Source: CALFCX01 sp041650595
Lineage (GTDB): Bacteria; Margulisbacteria; WOR-1; JAKLHX01
Assembly (NCBI GenBank): GCA_041650595.1
Contig: JBAZKW010000002.1
Coordinates: 129,983 to 193,982, forward strand
Length of the DNA stretch: 64,000 nt
Reading direction: 5' to 3'
Shown: one piece after another, positions 24,205 to 32,523 of the stretch
Layout: each line of letters opens with the position of its first letter
How positions within the stretch are numbered: the stretch's first letter is position 1
Made by a program: the position numbers and the translations under genes
The notes under the pieces: model-generated
The model's input: the letters and a program-made list of their open reading frames with translations, nothing else
The model's database searches: none
What the model was told of the DNA's origin: nothing

Positions 24205-25484
24205 ACAGCATCCTCAAATATCTTAAGCGCGTGATCGATATCGTTTTTTTTGACATTAAGGGGAGGGATAAATCGTATGACCTGATCGTTGGATCCGCAA
24301 CTTATCAAAAGCAAGCCGTTATTAAGGCATTCCTTTACCACCGCTGAAGTCGCCTCAGGGTTTGGTTCGCCGTTCTCTTTTATAAGCTCGATGCCTATCA
24401 TAAGGCCAAGTCCTCGGACGTCTCCTATGATCTTACATTTAGATTTTATCGAATCCAGCTTTCGCATCGTATAAGTGCCAAGTCGCTCGACCTTACCCAA
24501 AAATCCTTTTTTCTGCATGACATCTATTGTTGCGAGAGCTGCCGCGCAGGAAACAGGATTTCCTCCAAAAGTCCCCCCGTGGGCGCTAACGCTCCATTTT
24601 TCCATTACTTCTTTTTTCGCGATTATTCCTCCGAGTGGAAGCCCGTTGGCGATTCCTTTTGCCATGCACATTATGTCGGGGACAACCCCAAAATGCTCGT
24701 GCGCGAACATTCTTCCTGTTCGGCCAAACCCTGTTTGGACTTCGTCAAAAATGAGCAATATCCCGTTTTGTTCGCAAATAGACTTGAGCTGCTGAAGAAA
24801 AAATGCCGGCGGCGGAGCATATCCGCCTTCTCCAAGGACAGGTTCAATAAGGACCGCGGCAATCTTATCTTTTCCTTCTCTTGAAATTATATCCTCAACA
24901 GCTTTTATGCAGCTCTTTGTACAAGTATCGGGATCACACTTGGCCCCGTTTTCCCCTGGACATCGATAGCAATATGGATACGGAGCTTCGAAAACATTGG
25001 CCATCAACGGCTCATAGCCCTTTTTATATTTTTCTTTTGAGTTGGTAACGCTCATCGCGGCAAATGTACGCCCGTGGAACGAACCGGTAAAAGATATGAT
25101 GCCCTGTTTTTTTGTTGTGTATTTTGCAAGTTTTATTGCCGCTTCAATTGCTCCGGAACCGTCTTGACAAAAGAAACACATATCAAGACCGTCTTTTGTT
25201 ATCGCGGCAAGTTTTTCGGCCAGTTCAATATATTTTTCGTAGTAAGCTACTCCTATGCATATATGTTCCAGATTTGAGAGCTGTTTCTTTACGGCGGATA
25301 CTACCATAGGGTGGCAATGCCCGAGCGATGTCACGGCTATTCCGCAGGAAAAATCAAGATAATTTTTCCCGTCTGCGCCAAACAAATAAGGCCCTTTGGC
25401 GCCTTTTATTACCAGATCGTTGTAATGCCCCAAAACAGGGGAAACAACTTTTTTGTACCTGGCTATTATTTCTTCTTTTTGCAT
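24192..25484 (-). CDS. class III PLP aminotransferase (GABA/ornithine type)
   Basis: A 430-aa omega-aminotransferase. PLP motifs: GSGAIEAAIKLAK, SFTGSFHGRT, LIFDEVQTGFGRTG, and the Schiff-base Lys in CMAKGIANGLPLGG. A Cys-rich insert (CYRCPG...CDPDTCTKSC) is shared by archaeal-type GABA/ornithine aminotransferases and racemases, so the substrate could be GABA, ornithine or another omega-amino acid. The Shine-Dalgarno AAAAGGAA is good. Confidence 0.87.
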   Translation of the reverse strand: MQKEEIIARYKKVVSPVLGHYNDLVIKGAKGPYLFGADGKNYLDFSCGIAVTSLGHCHPMVVSAVKKQLSNLEHICIGVAYYEKYIELAEKLAAITKDGLDMCFFCQDGSGAIEAAIKLAKYTTKKQGIISFTGSFHGRTFAAMSVTNSKEKYKKGYEPLMANVFEAPYPYCYRCPGENGAKCDPDTCTKSCIKAVEDIISREGKDKIAAVLIEPVLGEGGYAPPPAFFLQQLKSICEQNGILLIFDEVQTGFGRTGRMFAHEHFGVVPDIMCMAKGIANGLPLGGIIAKKEVMEKWSVSAHGGTFGGNPVSCAAALATIDVMQKKGFLGKVERLGTYTMRKLDSIKSKCKIIGDVRGLGLMIGIELIKENGEPNPEATSAVVKECLNNGLLLISCGSNDQVIRFIPPLNVKKNDIDHALKIFEDAVCKM

Positions 25485-25516
25485 CTCTTATTCCTTTTGC
25501 ATACAGGGTGTTGTTC

Positions 25517-25537
25517 GGGCAGGTTTTAAACCTGCCC
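25517..25537. repeat. palindrome GGGCAGGTTT-T-AAACCTGCCC
   Basis: A perfect 10-base inverted repeat with a 1-base centre, followed by CCTACAA. One of a family with 29277-29297 and 32524-32547. It lies between the NifU-domain gene and the aminotransferase gene. Confidence 0.7.
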
Positions 25538-25547
25538 CTACAATGTT

Positions 25548-25784
25548 TTATGCCGTCTCTACAGATTTCACTTCCGGAATATCCGATTTTACCATCTGCT
25601 CAACAACATTTTTGAGTGTCATAGTGGCCATCGGGCATCCGCCGCAGGCTCCGGTCAACCGGACCCTTACTACGCCGTCTTTTTCCGAAACAAATTCCAC
25701 GTCCCCTCCGTCGGATTGAAGGTGATGCCTTATTTTTTCTAAAGACTCGATCACTTTATCTTCCACCGTAATATTTCCCGCCAT
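25548..25784 (-). CDS. nfu: NifU C-terminal domain Fe-S carrier
   Basis: A 78-aa stand-alone NifU/Nfu domain that carries an assembled 4Fe-4S cluster to target proteins. The cluster-binding CxxC is in LTGACGGCPMATMTL, and the start region VIESLEKIRHHLQSDGGDVE is typical. The Shine-Dalgarno AAAAGGAGAA is strong. A cysteine desulfurase lies about 2 kb downstream in the window. Confidence 0.95.
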   Translation of the reverse strand: MAGNITVEDKVIESLEKIRHHLQSDGGDVEFVSEKDGVVRVRLTGACGGCPMATMTLKNVVEQMVKSDIPEVKSVETA

Positions 25785-25868
25785 GCTATTCTCCTTTTAC
25801 AAAAAAGTGGGGTTCTCGGTTTTTCCTCTATCTTTTATAATTATATCACTTTTGATGCCTGGACTGTT

Positions 25869-25897
25869 TTGACAGTCTCGGCCTACAATGATAATAT
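25869..25897 (+). promoter_or_regulatory. consensus sigma-70 promoter, leaderless crcB
   Basis: TTGACA (25869-25874), 17 bases, TAATAT (25892-25897), then 7 bases to the ATG at 25905. Transcription should begin at or one base before the start codon. No fluoride riboswitch fits in the space. Confidence 0.8.
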
Positions 25898-25904
25898 TTG
25901 GCTG

Positions 25905-26294
25905 ATGGTAAAGCTATTGGCATTGTTTTTGGGCGGCGGGGCAGGCACGCTGACAAGATATTTTGTATCTTCACATTCAAGCCGGATGATCGAATCAGGA
26001 TTCCCTTTTGGCACAACGGTCGTAAACGTCTCCGGATCCTTTATTATAGGATTCCTTTGGGCGTTTATGGAACTGGTAAACATGTCCCCGAATTTAAGAG
26101 CTTTTATCTTCATCGGCTTTCTCGGCGGTTACACGACCTTCTCCACATATATGATGGAAAATTTGAACCTTCTAAGAGGCGGGGAAACAAAAGCCATGAT
26201 GACCAATATATTGCTAAGCAATATTGCCGGATTGGTTCTTGTTGTCGCCGGATTTTTTATTGGCAGATATTTCGTTAATTTTTTAAGGGGGTAA
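25905..26294 (+). CDS. crcB: fluoride channel Fluc/CrcB
   Basis: A 129-aa, four-helix fluoride exporter. The hallmark blocks are GGGAGTLTRYFVSS, FPFGTTVVNVSGSF and GFLGGYTTFSTYMMEN. The start ATG 25905 is chosen from promoter position; the frame is open further upstream, but that would lie inside the promoter. DUF190 follows after 6 bases, a recurrent pairing for CrcB. Confidence 0.95.
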   Translation: MVKLLALFLGGGAGTLTRYFVSSHSSRMIESGFPFGTTVVNVSGSFIIGFLWAFMELVNMSPNLRAFIFIGFLGGYTTFSTYMMENLNLLRGGETKAMMTNILLSNIAGLVLVVAGFFIGRYFVNFLRG

Positions 26295-26300
26295 ATATTC

Positions 26301-26633
26301 ATGAAATTGCCGCAGGATTGTATTTTGCTCAGAGCTTTTTTCGGGGAAAGCGATACATTAAAAGGAAAGCCTCTCTATGAGCAAATTGTGTTCAAAGCGA
26401 AAGAATTGGGGCTTGCGGGAGTTACCGTAACAAGAGGGATAATGGGATTCGGTGCGGACAGCAAGATACATTCGATAAAGCTTTTGGAAATTTCCGAAGA
26501 CCTGCCGATAATAGTAGAAATAGTGGATACCGAAGAAAATATTTCTAAAATACTGCCTTTTCTCGATGAAACAATAAAAGAAGGCTTAGTTACTCAGGAA
26601 AAAGTAAAGGTCATCAAATACACGCACAGCTAA
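26301..26633 (+). CDS. DUF190 protein associated with CrcB
   Basis: A 110-aa PII-like protein (DUF190/COG1993). Typical blocks: LRAFFGESD, KGKPLYEQIVFKAKELGLAG, TVTRGIMGFG. It is commonly encoded next to crcB and is thought to regulate or assist it. The ribosome-binding site (AGGGGG) is in the end of crcB. Its stop overlaps the convergent P13-like gene's stop. Confidence 0.92.
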   Translation: MKLPQDCILLRAFFGESDTLKGKPLYEQIVFKAKELGLAGVTVTRGIMGFGADSKIHSIKLLEISEDLPIIVEIVDTEENISKILPFLDETIKEGLVTQEKVKVIKYTHS

Positions 26634-27166
26634 AAGCCTGTCGAAAGCTTCAAAGCCAGGCTCCCATTCTTATCTGGCACTATTTGGGCTGTGAGGCCGA
26701 GCGCTTCTTCGAGCTTTTTGTTGTAATCATTCGTATATATTCCAGGCCTAAATATTTCAAATAATTTAAAGCCTAGAAAAGCATAGGCCGCAATATATGC
26801 TGTATTCTCTTCTGATTTAGTTCTGTTGTCTTTAGTAAGGCCCCATGTGATGGCTATGCACGCCGCCTCTCCTATCAATGCGATTTTTCCTCCGTAATCA
26901 TCCCCTTGTAAAAAAGATCCGATTCCAAGTCCGGGAACAATATTTAGTTCTTGGGCACGTACCCAATCTTTCTTCTTGAGTTCATATATTGTCCGGCGGT
27001 CATCTTGCGACAAAGAAGAGGCTGTCGTTTTAATTTGATAGAAGTTTTGATCCAAACCCTGGTCAATATATTCATTTATTTCAGATAAGGATGATTCTGC
27101 GGAAAATGCTGCCGACAAAAAACATGCCATAAAAACGGCGGTAGTAAAAATAATCTTCGTCTTCAT
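26630..27166 (-). CDS. P13-like outer-membrane protein (second copy)
   Basis: 178 aa with a Sec signal peptide (MKTKIIFTTAVFMACFLSAAFSA written from its start). The mature part contains VPGLGIGSFLQGDDYGG, the block I associate with the Borrelia/Brachyspira P13 porin family, and FLGFKLFEIFRP. It is paralogous to the gene just upstream (same DINEYIDQGL-type N-terminus, YNKKL...LTAQI C-terminus). It probably sits in the envelope; channel activity is inferred from the family only. Confidence 0.65.
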   Translation of the reverse strand: MKTKIIFTTAVFMACFLSAAFSAESSLSEINEYIDQGLDQNFYQIKTTASSLSQDDRRTIYELKKKDWVRAQELNIVPGLGIGSFLQGDDYGGKIALIGEAACIAITWGLTKDNRTKSEENTAYIAAYAFLGFKLFEIFRPGIYTNDYNKKLEEALGLTAQIVPDKNGSLALKLSTGF

Positions 27167-27197
27167 TTTGATATTCCTTCACAAAAATGAATAGAGT

Positions 27198-27737
27198 TTA
27201 GAATCTTGTCGAAAATTTTATAGCAATGCTTCCGTTCACATTAGGCCCTATTTGTGCAGTCAAATTCATTGCATCCATAAGCTTCTTATTGTAGTCGTCC
27301 GTATACACAAATGGCCGAACAAGTTCAAATATCTTAAATCCAATTAATGAAACCCCTGCAATTGCCGCAGTCTCGTTAGCAAACCACGCCGATCCGGTAG
27401 CTTTCGGCTGAGAAACTAAAATTGCCAAGCTTATACTTTCTCCTATTAATGTAGTGGTCCCACCATAAATATCTCCTTGAACATATGAACCAAGGCCAAG
27501 GCCCACAAACCAATTAAGGGCAAAAGGGATCAGTACATCTTTTTTCTTTATGCTATAAAGGGTCATACGGTCTGATTGTGATAATGATCCGGATTTGACT
27601 TTTATTTGATAAAAATTTGTATCCAACCCCTGATCAATATCATTGTTGATATCAGAAAAAGAAGTTCCAGCAGCAAATGCCATTGAAAACAAACAACCCA
27701 GCATGATAAAAGTTGCAAATAGAATTTTTGAGTTCAT
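27198..27737 (-). CDS. P13-like outer-membrane protein (first copy)
   Basis: 179 aa, signal peptide ending near AFAAG, then DINNDIDQGLDTNFYQIK, FVGLGLGSYVQGDIYGG and FKIFELVRPFVYTDDYNKKL. It shares the layout of the next gene downstream, from which it is separated by 31 bases, so this is a tandem duplication. It follows the cysteine desulfurase gene by 30 bases with GGAGC as ribosome-binding site. The P13 family name is tentative. Confidence 0.65.
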   Translation of the reverse strand: MNSKILFATFIMLGCLFSMAFAAGTSFSDINNDIDQGLDTNFYQIKVKSGSLSQSDRMTLYSIKKKDVLIPFALNWFVGLGLGSYVQGDIYGGTTTLIGESISLAILVSQPKATGSAWFANETAAIAGVSLIGFKIFELVRPFVYTDDYNKKLMDAMNLTAQIGPNVNGSIAIKFSTRF

Positions 27738-27767
27738 TTAGAAGCTCCTTAATCGTCTATTTTACAG

Positions 27768-28922
27768 CTAGTCACGCGTATTATCAAGCGCTATCTCTTT
27801 AACTGCCTGAACCGCAGCTTTTACATCAGAAACCGTATTATAATACCCCATGGATATGCGAACAGTCCCCTTTGGGAACGTCCCTATGGTCTTGTGGCAA
27901 AGAGGAGAACAGTGAAGCCCTGTTCTTACTATGATCCCGAATTTTTTTTCTAAAATATCCCCTACTATCTTTGGCTCCATCCCGGCAATATTAAATGAGA
28001 TTACCGATGCCTGTCTTTTTGAATCCAAAGGGCCATAAACCTTCACTCTTTCAAGTCTTTTCAATTCATCCAACACAATATTAGTAAGTTCTTCAGAGTG
28101 TTTCTTTATTTTATCCGTTCCTTTTCTGAGAATAAACTCAACAGAAGCTTTGAGCCCCGCGATCCCCGGAGTATTCGGTGTTCCTGTCTCAAACTTATCC
28201 GGCATTATCTCGGGCTGCGTTTCCAGTTCGGATTGGGAACCCGTCCCGCCATACCTGAATGGCTTGATATCTGTACCTGTTTTTATATATAGTCCTCCGG
28301 TCCCCTGCGGACCCATTAATCCTTTGTGACCGGCAAAAGCCAGAAGATCTATGTTCATCCTTCGGACATCAATATCATAGATCCCCGTGGTCTGTGCCGC
28401 ATCGACAAGAAACAAGATGCCTTTCTTTTTAGCTAAAGAACCTATCTCTTCTATCTGCTGAATAGCCCCGATCACATTTGAAGCGTGAAGCATTGCTACA
28501 AGCTTTGTATTCTTTTTGAAGCGTTTAACAATCTCCATCGGATCGGCTGCATAGGTCTTTAAGTCAACAGAAACGATTTCAACCTCAACCCCTTGCTTTT
28601 CAAGAAACCTTAGCGGCCGCACGACTGAATTGTGTTCTATTGAAGTAATGAGAACATGATCTCCGGGCTTTAAAACACCATTTATTGCTGTGTTTAAAGC
28701 GTCGGAACAATTTAAAGTAAAAACGATCTGTTTTGGGTCTTCGGCGTTGAAAAGTTTTGCGAGAGAGGCCCGCGTTCCGGTTAATATTGAGTCTGCTTCT
28801 ACTGAAAGCCGGTCCGCGCCCCTGCCTGGGCTGACATTATTGCCCAAAAGAAACCTTTGAACAGCCTCAAATACTTCTTTCGGCTTATCTTTGGTGGTTG
28901 CGGCATTATTGAGGTATATCAT
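27768..28922 (-). CDS. cysteine desulfurase (class V aminotransferase, SufS/CsdA-like)
   Basis: Removes sulfur from cysteine as enzyme-bound persulfide for Fe-S clusters and thio-modifications. Start YLNNAATTKDKP, PLP-binding HASNVIGAIQ and DAAQTTGI, Lys in FAGHKGLMGPQGTGGLY, and the catalytic Cys in RTGLHCSPLCHKTIGT. At 384 aa it belongs to the cysteine-desulfurase family found in many anaerobes. The ATG at 28922 overlaps the region right after the thioredoxin stop, so the two are coupled; thioredoxin could release the persulfide sulfur. Confidence 0.92.
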   Translation of the reverse strand: MIYLNNAATTKDKPKEVFEAVQRFLLGNNVSPGRGADRLSVEADSILTGTRASLAKLFNAEDPKQIVFTLNCSDALNTAINGVLKPGDHVLITSIEHNSVVRPLRFLEKQGVEVEIVSVDLKTYAADPMEIVKRFKKNTKLVAMLHASNVIGAIQQIEEIGSLAKKKGILFLVDAAQTTGIYDIDVRRMNIDLLAFAGHKGLMGPQGTGGLYIKTGTDIKPFRYGGTGSQSELETQPEIMPDKFETGTPNTPGIAGLKASVEFILRKGTDKIKKHSEELTNIVLDELKRLERVKVYGPLDSKRQASVISFNIAGMEPKIVGDILEKKFGIIVRTGLHCSPLCHKTIGTFPKGTVRISMGYYNTVSDVKAAVQAVKEIALDNTRD

Positions 28923-28925
28923 CAA

Positions 28926-29249
28926 CTATTTTTTGGCCAAAACCTCGTTGACCTTTTGCGATAGCGCTTCTTTTGAGAGATACCCCGTGATCCTGTCGAT
29001 AATATTTCCGCCTGAGAAGAAAATAAGAGTAGGGATGCCCATTATCTGGAACTTGGCCGCGACCTGAGGACTGTCATCGGTATTAAGTTTTACAACCTTT
29101 AGCTTTCCCTTATAATCGTTGGAAATGGCCTCCACTATGGGGGCCACCATTTTGCACGGCCCGCACCACGGCGCCCAAAAATCAACCAGAACAGGCAGAT
29201 TTGACTTTACAACCTCCGAATCAAAATTGACAGCGTTTACTTCTTGCAT
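28926..29249 (-). CDS. trxA: thioredoxin
   Basis: 107 aa with the classical active site WAPWCGPCK, the buried Asp region LVDFW, and the cis-Pro block GIPTLIFF. The Shine-Dalgarno AAAAGGAGAAAA is strong. It is followed within 3 bases by a cysteine desulfurase gene. Confidence 0.97.
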   Translation of the reverse strand: MQEVNAVNFDSEVVKSNLPVLVDFWAPWCGPCKMVAPIVEAISNDYKGKLKVVKLNTDDSPQVAAKFQIMGIPTLIFFSGGNIIDRITGYLSKEALSQKVNEVLAKK

Positions 29250-29276
29250 GATTTTTCTCCTTTTGTTTTTTTGTAC

Positions 29277-29297
29277 GGGCGGGTTTAAAACCCGCCC
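29277..29297. repeat. palindrome GGGCGGGTTT-A-AAACCCGCCC
   Basis: A perfect 10-base inverted repeat with a 1-base centre, in the gap between fumarase beta and thioredoxin genes; same family as 25517. Confidence 0.7.
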
Positions 29298-29311
29298 CTG
29301 TCAATTGATTT

Positions 29312-29812
29312 CTACCTCATCGAATCTATCATTTTGCCCTTTGAATCGATCGCCACAACGGCGGGAAAATCTTTTACCTCAATTTGCCTTACGGCTTCGG
29401 TCCCAAGTTCCTTGTATGCTACGATCTTGGAAGAAATTATCCGCTTTGAAAGATATGCGCCTGCTCCGCCGATAGTGACAAAGTAAACCGCTCTGTTTTG
29501 TATTATAGCATTTACGACTTCAAGACTTCTTTTTCCTTTGCCGATCATGGCCGCCAATCCTTTTTTTAATAGCGCCGGAGTATATTTGTCCATTCGCAAA
29601 GACGTTGTCGGCCCTGCGGATCCTATGACAGCACCTTTTCTGGCCGGTGTAGGGCCGACATAATACACTGTCTGGCCTTTTACACTAATAGGCAGGCCTT
29701 TTTTATGTGCGGCATCACGGGCCGTATAAAGTTTCCCGCTTATCAGAACCTCGTCTCCGGCTTTTAGGCCCCCGATCTTCTCTTTTGAAAGGGGAAGGGT
29801 CAATTTTTTCAT
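29312..29812 (-). CDS. fumB: fumarate hydratase class I, beta subunit
   Basis: C-terminal half of the Fe-S fumarase (fumarate to malate). 166 aa, with GDEVLISGKLYTARDAAHK, YYVGPTPARKG and GSAGPTTSLRMDKYTP, all characteristic. It normally follows the alpha subunit directly, but here 938 bases holding an oppositely oriented gene separate them. A TATAAT box 6 bases before the ATG with no Shine-Dalgarno suggests its own leaderless promoter. Confidence 0.93.
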   Translation of the reverse strand: MKKLTLPLSKEKIGGLKAGDEVLISGKLYTARDAAHKKGLPISVKGQTVYYVGPTPARKGAVIGSAGPTTSLRMDKYTPALLKKGLAAMIGKGKRSLEVVNAIIQNRAVYFVTIGGAGAYLSKRIISSKIVAYKELGTEAVRQIEVKDFPAVVAIDSKGKMIDSMR

Positions 29813-29818
29813 GATTTA

Positions 29819-29824
29819 ATTATA
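29819..29824 (-). promoter_or_regulatory. -10 box for fumB, leaderless
   Basis: TATAAT on the minus strand, 6 bases to the ATG at 29812. The -35 is unclear. It lies just beyond the divergent promoter motif of the 283-aa gene. Confidence 0.4.
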
Positions 29825-29846
29825 TATCGTCCACAGCAAAATTGGG

Positions 29847-29874
29847 TGGGATTTACCAAAATATTCGTCGATAG
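29847..29874 (+). promoter_or_regulatory. sigma-28-like promoter motif (copy 5)
   Basis: TGGGATTT, 12 bases, GTCGATAG, followed 18 bases later by the ATG at 29893. The -35 half is degenerate; the -10 half is identical to the rhaA copy. Confidence 0.65.
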
Positions 29875-29892
29875 ATAAACAGAGGAAAAAAT

Positions 29893-30744
29893 ATGATGGA
29901 GAGAGCTTGTCTGACAAATCTGCCCAGATATTTGAGAAGCGCTGTTTCAAGAATATCTGCGGAAGTAAACAGGTCCTCATTAAATCCAACATTTATGCGT
30001 GCGATGAGGGCGGAACCGTTTGACATCACAGCGGCACTTTCTGTCGCAAGAACAGTTGATCCTAAAGATGTTTTTCAATGTATTAGAAATGATGCTGTTT
30101 CCGTTTTGAACGTTGCTGATCTGGTTGATGTAATGAACGACAAGCTGATAGAATCATTCGCATATAGTATTCTTCGTTCTTCACCGAAGGATGCATCAAG
30201 GACCGCCAGAGTGCTTGAGCTCTCTCCAAAAACAATGGGGATCAGCTCTGTTATCGGAACAATATTAAGAGGGCCGGATTGCCCTTTTCAAGCATTAAAT
30301 GTACTCACAATGATATTGGCCAACGAAAATCTTTCCCTCGAAAAGAAAAAGCGATTATTACAATTCTTCCCTCACATATTGCTGCGACAGACCGAGGCCT
30401 ACTGTGTTGATAACCCTTATCCCAGATTATTTGGTGCCGTCTTTAGCGTTGACACATATCGCGATGTCGCAAAAAAGATCATAAATGGGGATATCTCGAT
30501 CAAACAAGCATCAGTAGAATTTGGGGGAATTAAAAAGCCCTATTTGACGAGAGGATTTTTGAGCTTCCATCACGATCGCATTCAATTGCCGCCCGATACT
30601 TGCGCAGCAATTCTTAATGCTCTGCCACAAGACGAAGCAGTCGATGTCCTTGTCGGCATGAGGAATGAAACATTGAGAGTGCTGCTCGGATTTTCCGGTA
30701 TGGATGGGGCTAAAATCGATGAATTGCTGCGATTCGCGACCTAA
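29893..30744 (+). CDS. unknown protein inserted in the fumarase locus
   Basis: A 283-aa protein of unknown function, not recognised. It is rich in predicted helix (repeated Leu/Ala/Asp-Val-Leu patterns such as NVADLVDVMNDKLIESF, and DEAVDVLVGM near the C-terminus), perhaps a helical-repeat scaffold. The N-terminus MMERACLTNLPRYLRSAVS is basic, like other genes with the same promoter motif. It is encoded opposite to and between the fumarase alpha and beta genes. The Shine-Dalgarno AGAGGAA is adequate. Its independent promoter and position suggest an insertion into a conserved operon. Confidence 0.75.
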   Translation: MMERACLTNLPRYLRSAVSRISAEVNRSSLNPTFMRAMRAEPFDITAALSVARTVDPKDVFQCIRNDAVSVLNVADLVDVMNDKLIESFAYSILRSSPKDASRTARVLELSPKTMGISSVIGTILRGPDCPFQALNVLTMILANENLSLEKKKRLLQFFPHILLRQTEAYCVDNPYPRLFGAVFSVDTYRDVAKKIINGDISIKQASVEFGGIKKPYLTRGFLSFHHDRIQLPPDTCAAILNALPQDEAVDVLVGMRNETLRVLLGFSGMDGAKIDELLRFAT

Positions 30745-30750
30745 ACAGTA

Positions 30751-31593
30751 TTAAATTTCGACTTTCGCATGCCTGTGAGCGTGGCACTCGATATTCACGG
30801 CCACCGGCAGGCTTGCAATATGACAAGGGAGTGTCTCGATATTCACCCCAAGACAAGTGGTCTTGCCGCCAAATCCTGAAGGACCGATCTTAAGTTTGTT
30901 TATCTTGCTTAAAAGCAGTTTTTCAAGCTGTGCGATGCTTTTTTGCGGATTATTTTTGCCCAAGCGTCTTAGCAGGGAACGTTTTGCAAGATAAGCACTT
31001 TTTTCAAAGTTGCCGCCTATCCCTATCCCTACGACGATCGGAGGGCATGGGTTCGGACCCGCATTTTTTACAGTATCCAAAACAAAATCGATCACTCCAT
31101 CAATACCATCCGAAGGCTTTAACATTTTAAGTGCACTCATGTTTTCAGAACCGGCACCTTTTGCCATGACTGAAATTTTGATCTTATCACCGGGAACGAT
31201 GTCTGTATGGATTATTGCCGGAGTGTTGTTCTTTGTATTTATCCTGTCAAACGGATCCCCAACAACAGACGTTCGGAGGAACGTCTGTTTTACGGCATTT
31301 TTGACGCCTCTGTTGATAGCTTCTTTAAACCCGCCTCCCACTATGCAAACATCCTGCCCTATTTCCGCAAAAACAATCGCAAGCCCCGTGTCCTGGCAAA
31401 TGGGGATCAATTCTTTTTTGGAAATTTCGGAATTTTCAAGCAAAATATTTAACACATTTTTTGCGGTTTTTGAGGTTTCGTTTTTTACGGATTTTTTTAG
31501 CGCTTGCTCGACATCTTTTGGCAAATTATAGTTGGCCTTGATATAAAGCCTTTCTACTGCTTGTTCTATTTTTTTTGCTTTTATTTTTCGCAT
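30751..31593 (-). CDS. fumA: fumarate hydratase class I, alpha subunit
   Basis: Fe-S cluster-binding N-terminal half of fumarase. 280 aa: PICQDTGLAIVFAEIG (cluster Cys), NTKNNTPAIIHTDIVPGD, ENMSALKMLKPSDG, NPCPPIVVGIGIGG (second Cys) and GFGGKTTCLGV (third Cys). The start overlaps the malate dehydrogenase 3' end by 13 bases, so it is co-transcribed with mdh and idh. Its downstream partner fumB is displaced by the 283-aa gene. Confidence 0.95.
   Translation of the reverse strand: MRKIKAKKIEQAVERLYIKANYNLPKDVEQALKKSVKNETSKTAKNVLNILLENSEISKKELIPICQDTGLAIVFAEIGQDVCIVGGGFKEAINRGVKNAVKQTFLRTSVVGDPFDRINTKNNTPAIIHTDIVPGDKIKISVMAKGAGSENMSALKMLKPSDGIDGVIDFVLDTVKNAGPNPCPPIVVGIGIGGNFEKSAYLAKRSLLRRLGKNNPQKSIAQLEKLLLSKINKLKIGPSGFGGKTTCLGVNIETLPCHIASLPVAVNIECHAHRHAKVEI
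31264..31289. repeat. perfect 11-base palindrome inside fumA
   Basis: AACAGACGTTC, GGAG, GAACGTCTGTT. It lies in codons for a conserved stretch (KQTFLRTSVV) without changing the reading frame, so it is either chance or an in-frame repeat conversion. Confidence 0.6.
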
Positions 31594-32504
31594 AACAGGA
31601 TTGTATCTTTGATCACTCTGGCCGACCTGTGAAGCTCGTGTTTTTCTTCATCTGTAAGCTTGAGCTCTATTATTTCTTCGGCGCCGCTTGCCCCTATTTT
31701 TACGGGAACTCCTATAAAAACATCCAGAAGGCCATATTGGCCTTTGAGATATGTAGAACACGGGAGGACTTTTTTCTTGTCGTTCAAGATACAGTCGACC
31801 ATTTCAACTGCCGACGAAGAAGGAGCATAATATGCGCTACCTGTCTTCAGCAGTTTTACGATCTCAGCGCCACCGTCTCTTGTTCTTTGAACGATCCCGG
31901 CAAGCGTCTCGGCTGCAACAACTTCTTTGACCGGCCTGCCATCTATGAATGTGTAATCTATAAGCGGGACCATCGCATCTCCGTGGCCGCCAAGAACAAC
32001 CGCTTCTATTTTATCCGCAGCTGTTTTTGTCTCGGCAGAAAGAAAACAAACAAACCTGGAGGTGTCCAATATACCGGCCATGCCTACAACCTTGTTGTTA
32101 TCAAACCCTGTAGTTTTCCAACACAGCTGGGTCATTACATCCAGCGGATTTGTGACCATGACGACGATTGACTTTGGGGCATATTTTTTAATATTTCTGG
32201 AAACTTCTTTGATTATCTGGCCGTTTTTCATTACCAGATCTTCTCTCGTCATCCCGGGTTTTCTCGCAAGTCCTGCCGTAACAACTACGATATCCGAATC
32301 CAGGATCTGAGCATAATCATTTGTTCCTTCTATTTTCTTTGTAAAACATTCTACGGGTGCGGATTGTAGAATATCCAGCGCTTTTCCCTGTGGCACCCCG
32401 TCAACAATGTCTACCAACACAACATCCGCAAGATTTTTTTCTACTATCCTGCGTGCAACTTCGGCCCCAACATTTCCTGCGCCTATTACTGATACTTTGG
32501 GCAT
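31581..32504 (-). CDS. mdh: malate dehydrogenase (LDH-like)
   Basis: NAD-dependent malate/oxaloacetate interconversion. 307 aa, N-terminal GAGNVGAEVAR, substrate Arg in ARKPGMTREDL, VTNPLDVMTQLCWK, and catalytic His in VLGGHGDAMVPL. The Shine-Dalgarno GGAAGG precedes the ATG. It lies between idh and fumA on one strand, a compact IDH-MDH-fumarase block. Confidence 0.97.
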   Translation of the reverse strand: MPKVSVIGAGNVGAEVARRIVEKNLADVVLVDIVDGVPQGKALDILQSAPVECFTKKIEGTNDYAQILDSDIVVVTAGLARKPGMTREDLVMKNGQIIKEVSRNIKKYAPKSIVVMVTNPLDVMTQLCWKTTGFDNNKVVGMAGILDTSRFVCFLSAETKTAADKIEAVVLGGHGDAMVPLIDYTFIDGRPVKEVVAAETLAGIVQRTRDGGAEIVKLLKTGSAYYAPSSSAVEMVDCILNDKKKVLPCSTYLKGQYGLLDVFIGVPVKIGASGAEEIIELKLTDEEKHELHRSARVIKDTILLCEK

Positions 32505-32523
32505 ATCGACCCTTCCAATTGAA

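Noticed and set aside
29272..29302. GGGCGGGTTT palindrome as the terminator of thioredoxin operon
   Set aside because: No T-run follows on either strand; it matches a dispersed palindrome family instead.
32490..32510. GTCGATAT before mdh as another sigma-28-like site
   Set aside because: It overlaps the mdh ribosome site and start codon, and no GAAA box lies 15 bases upstream.
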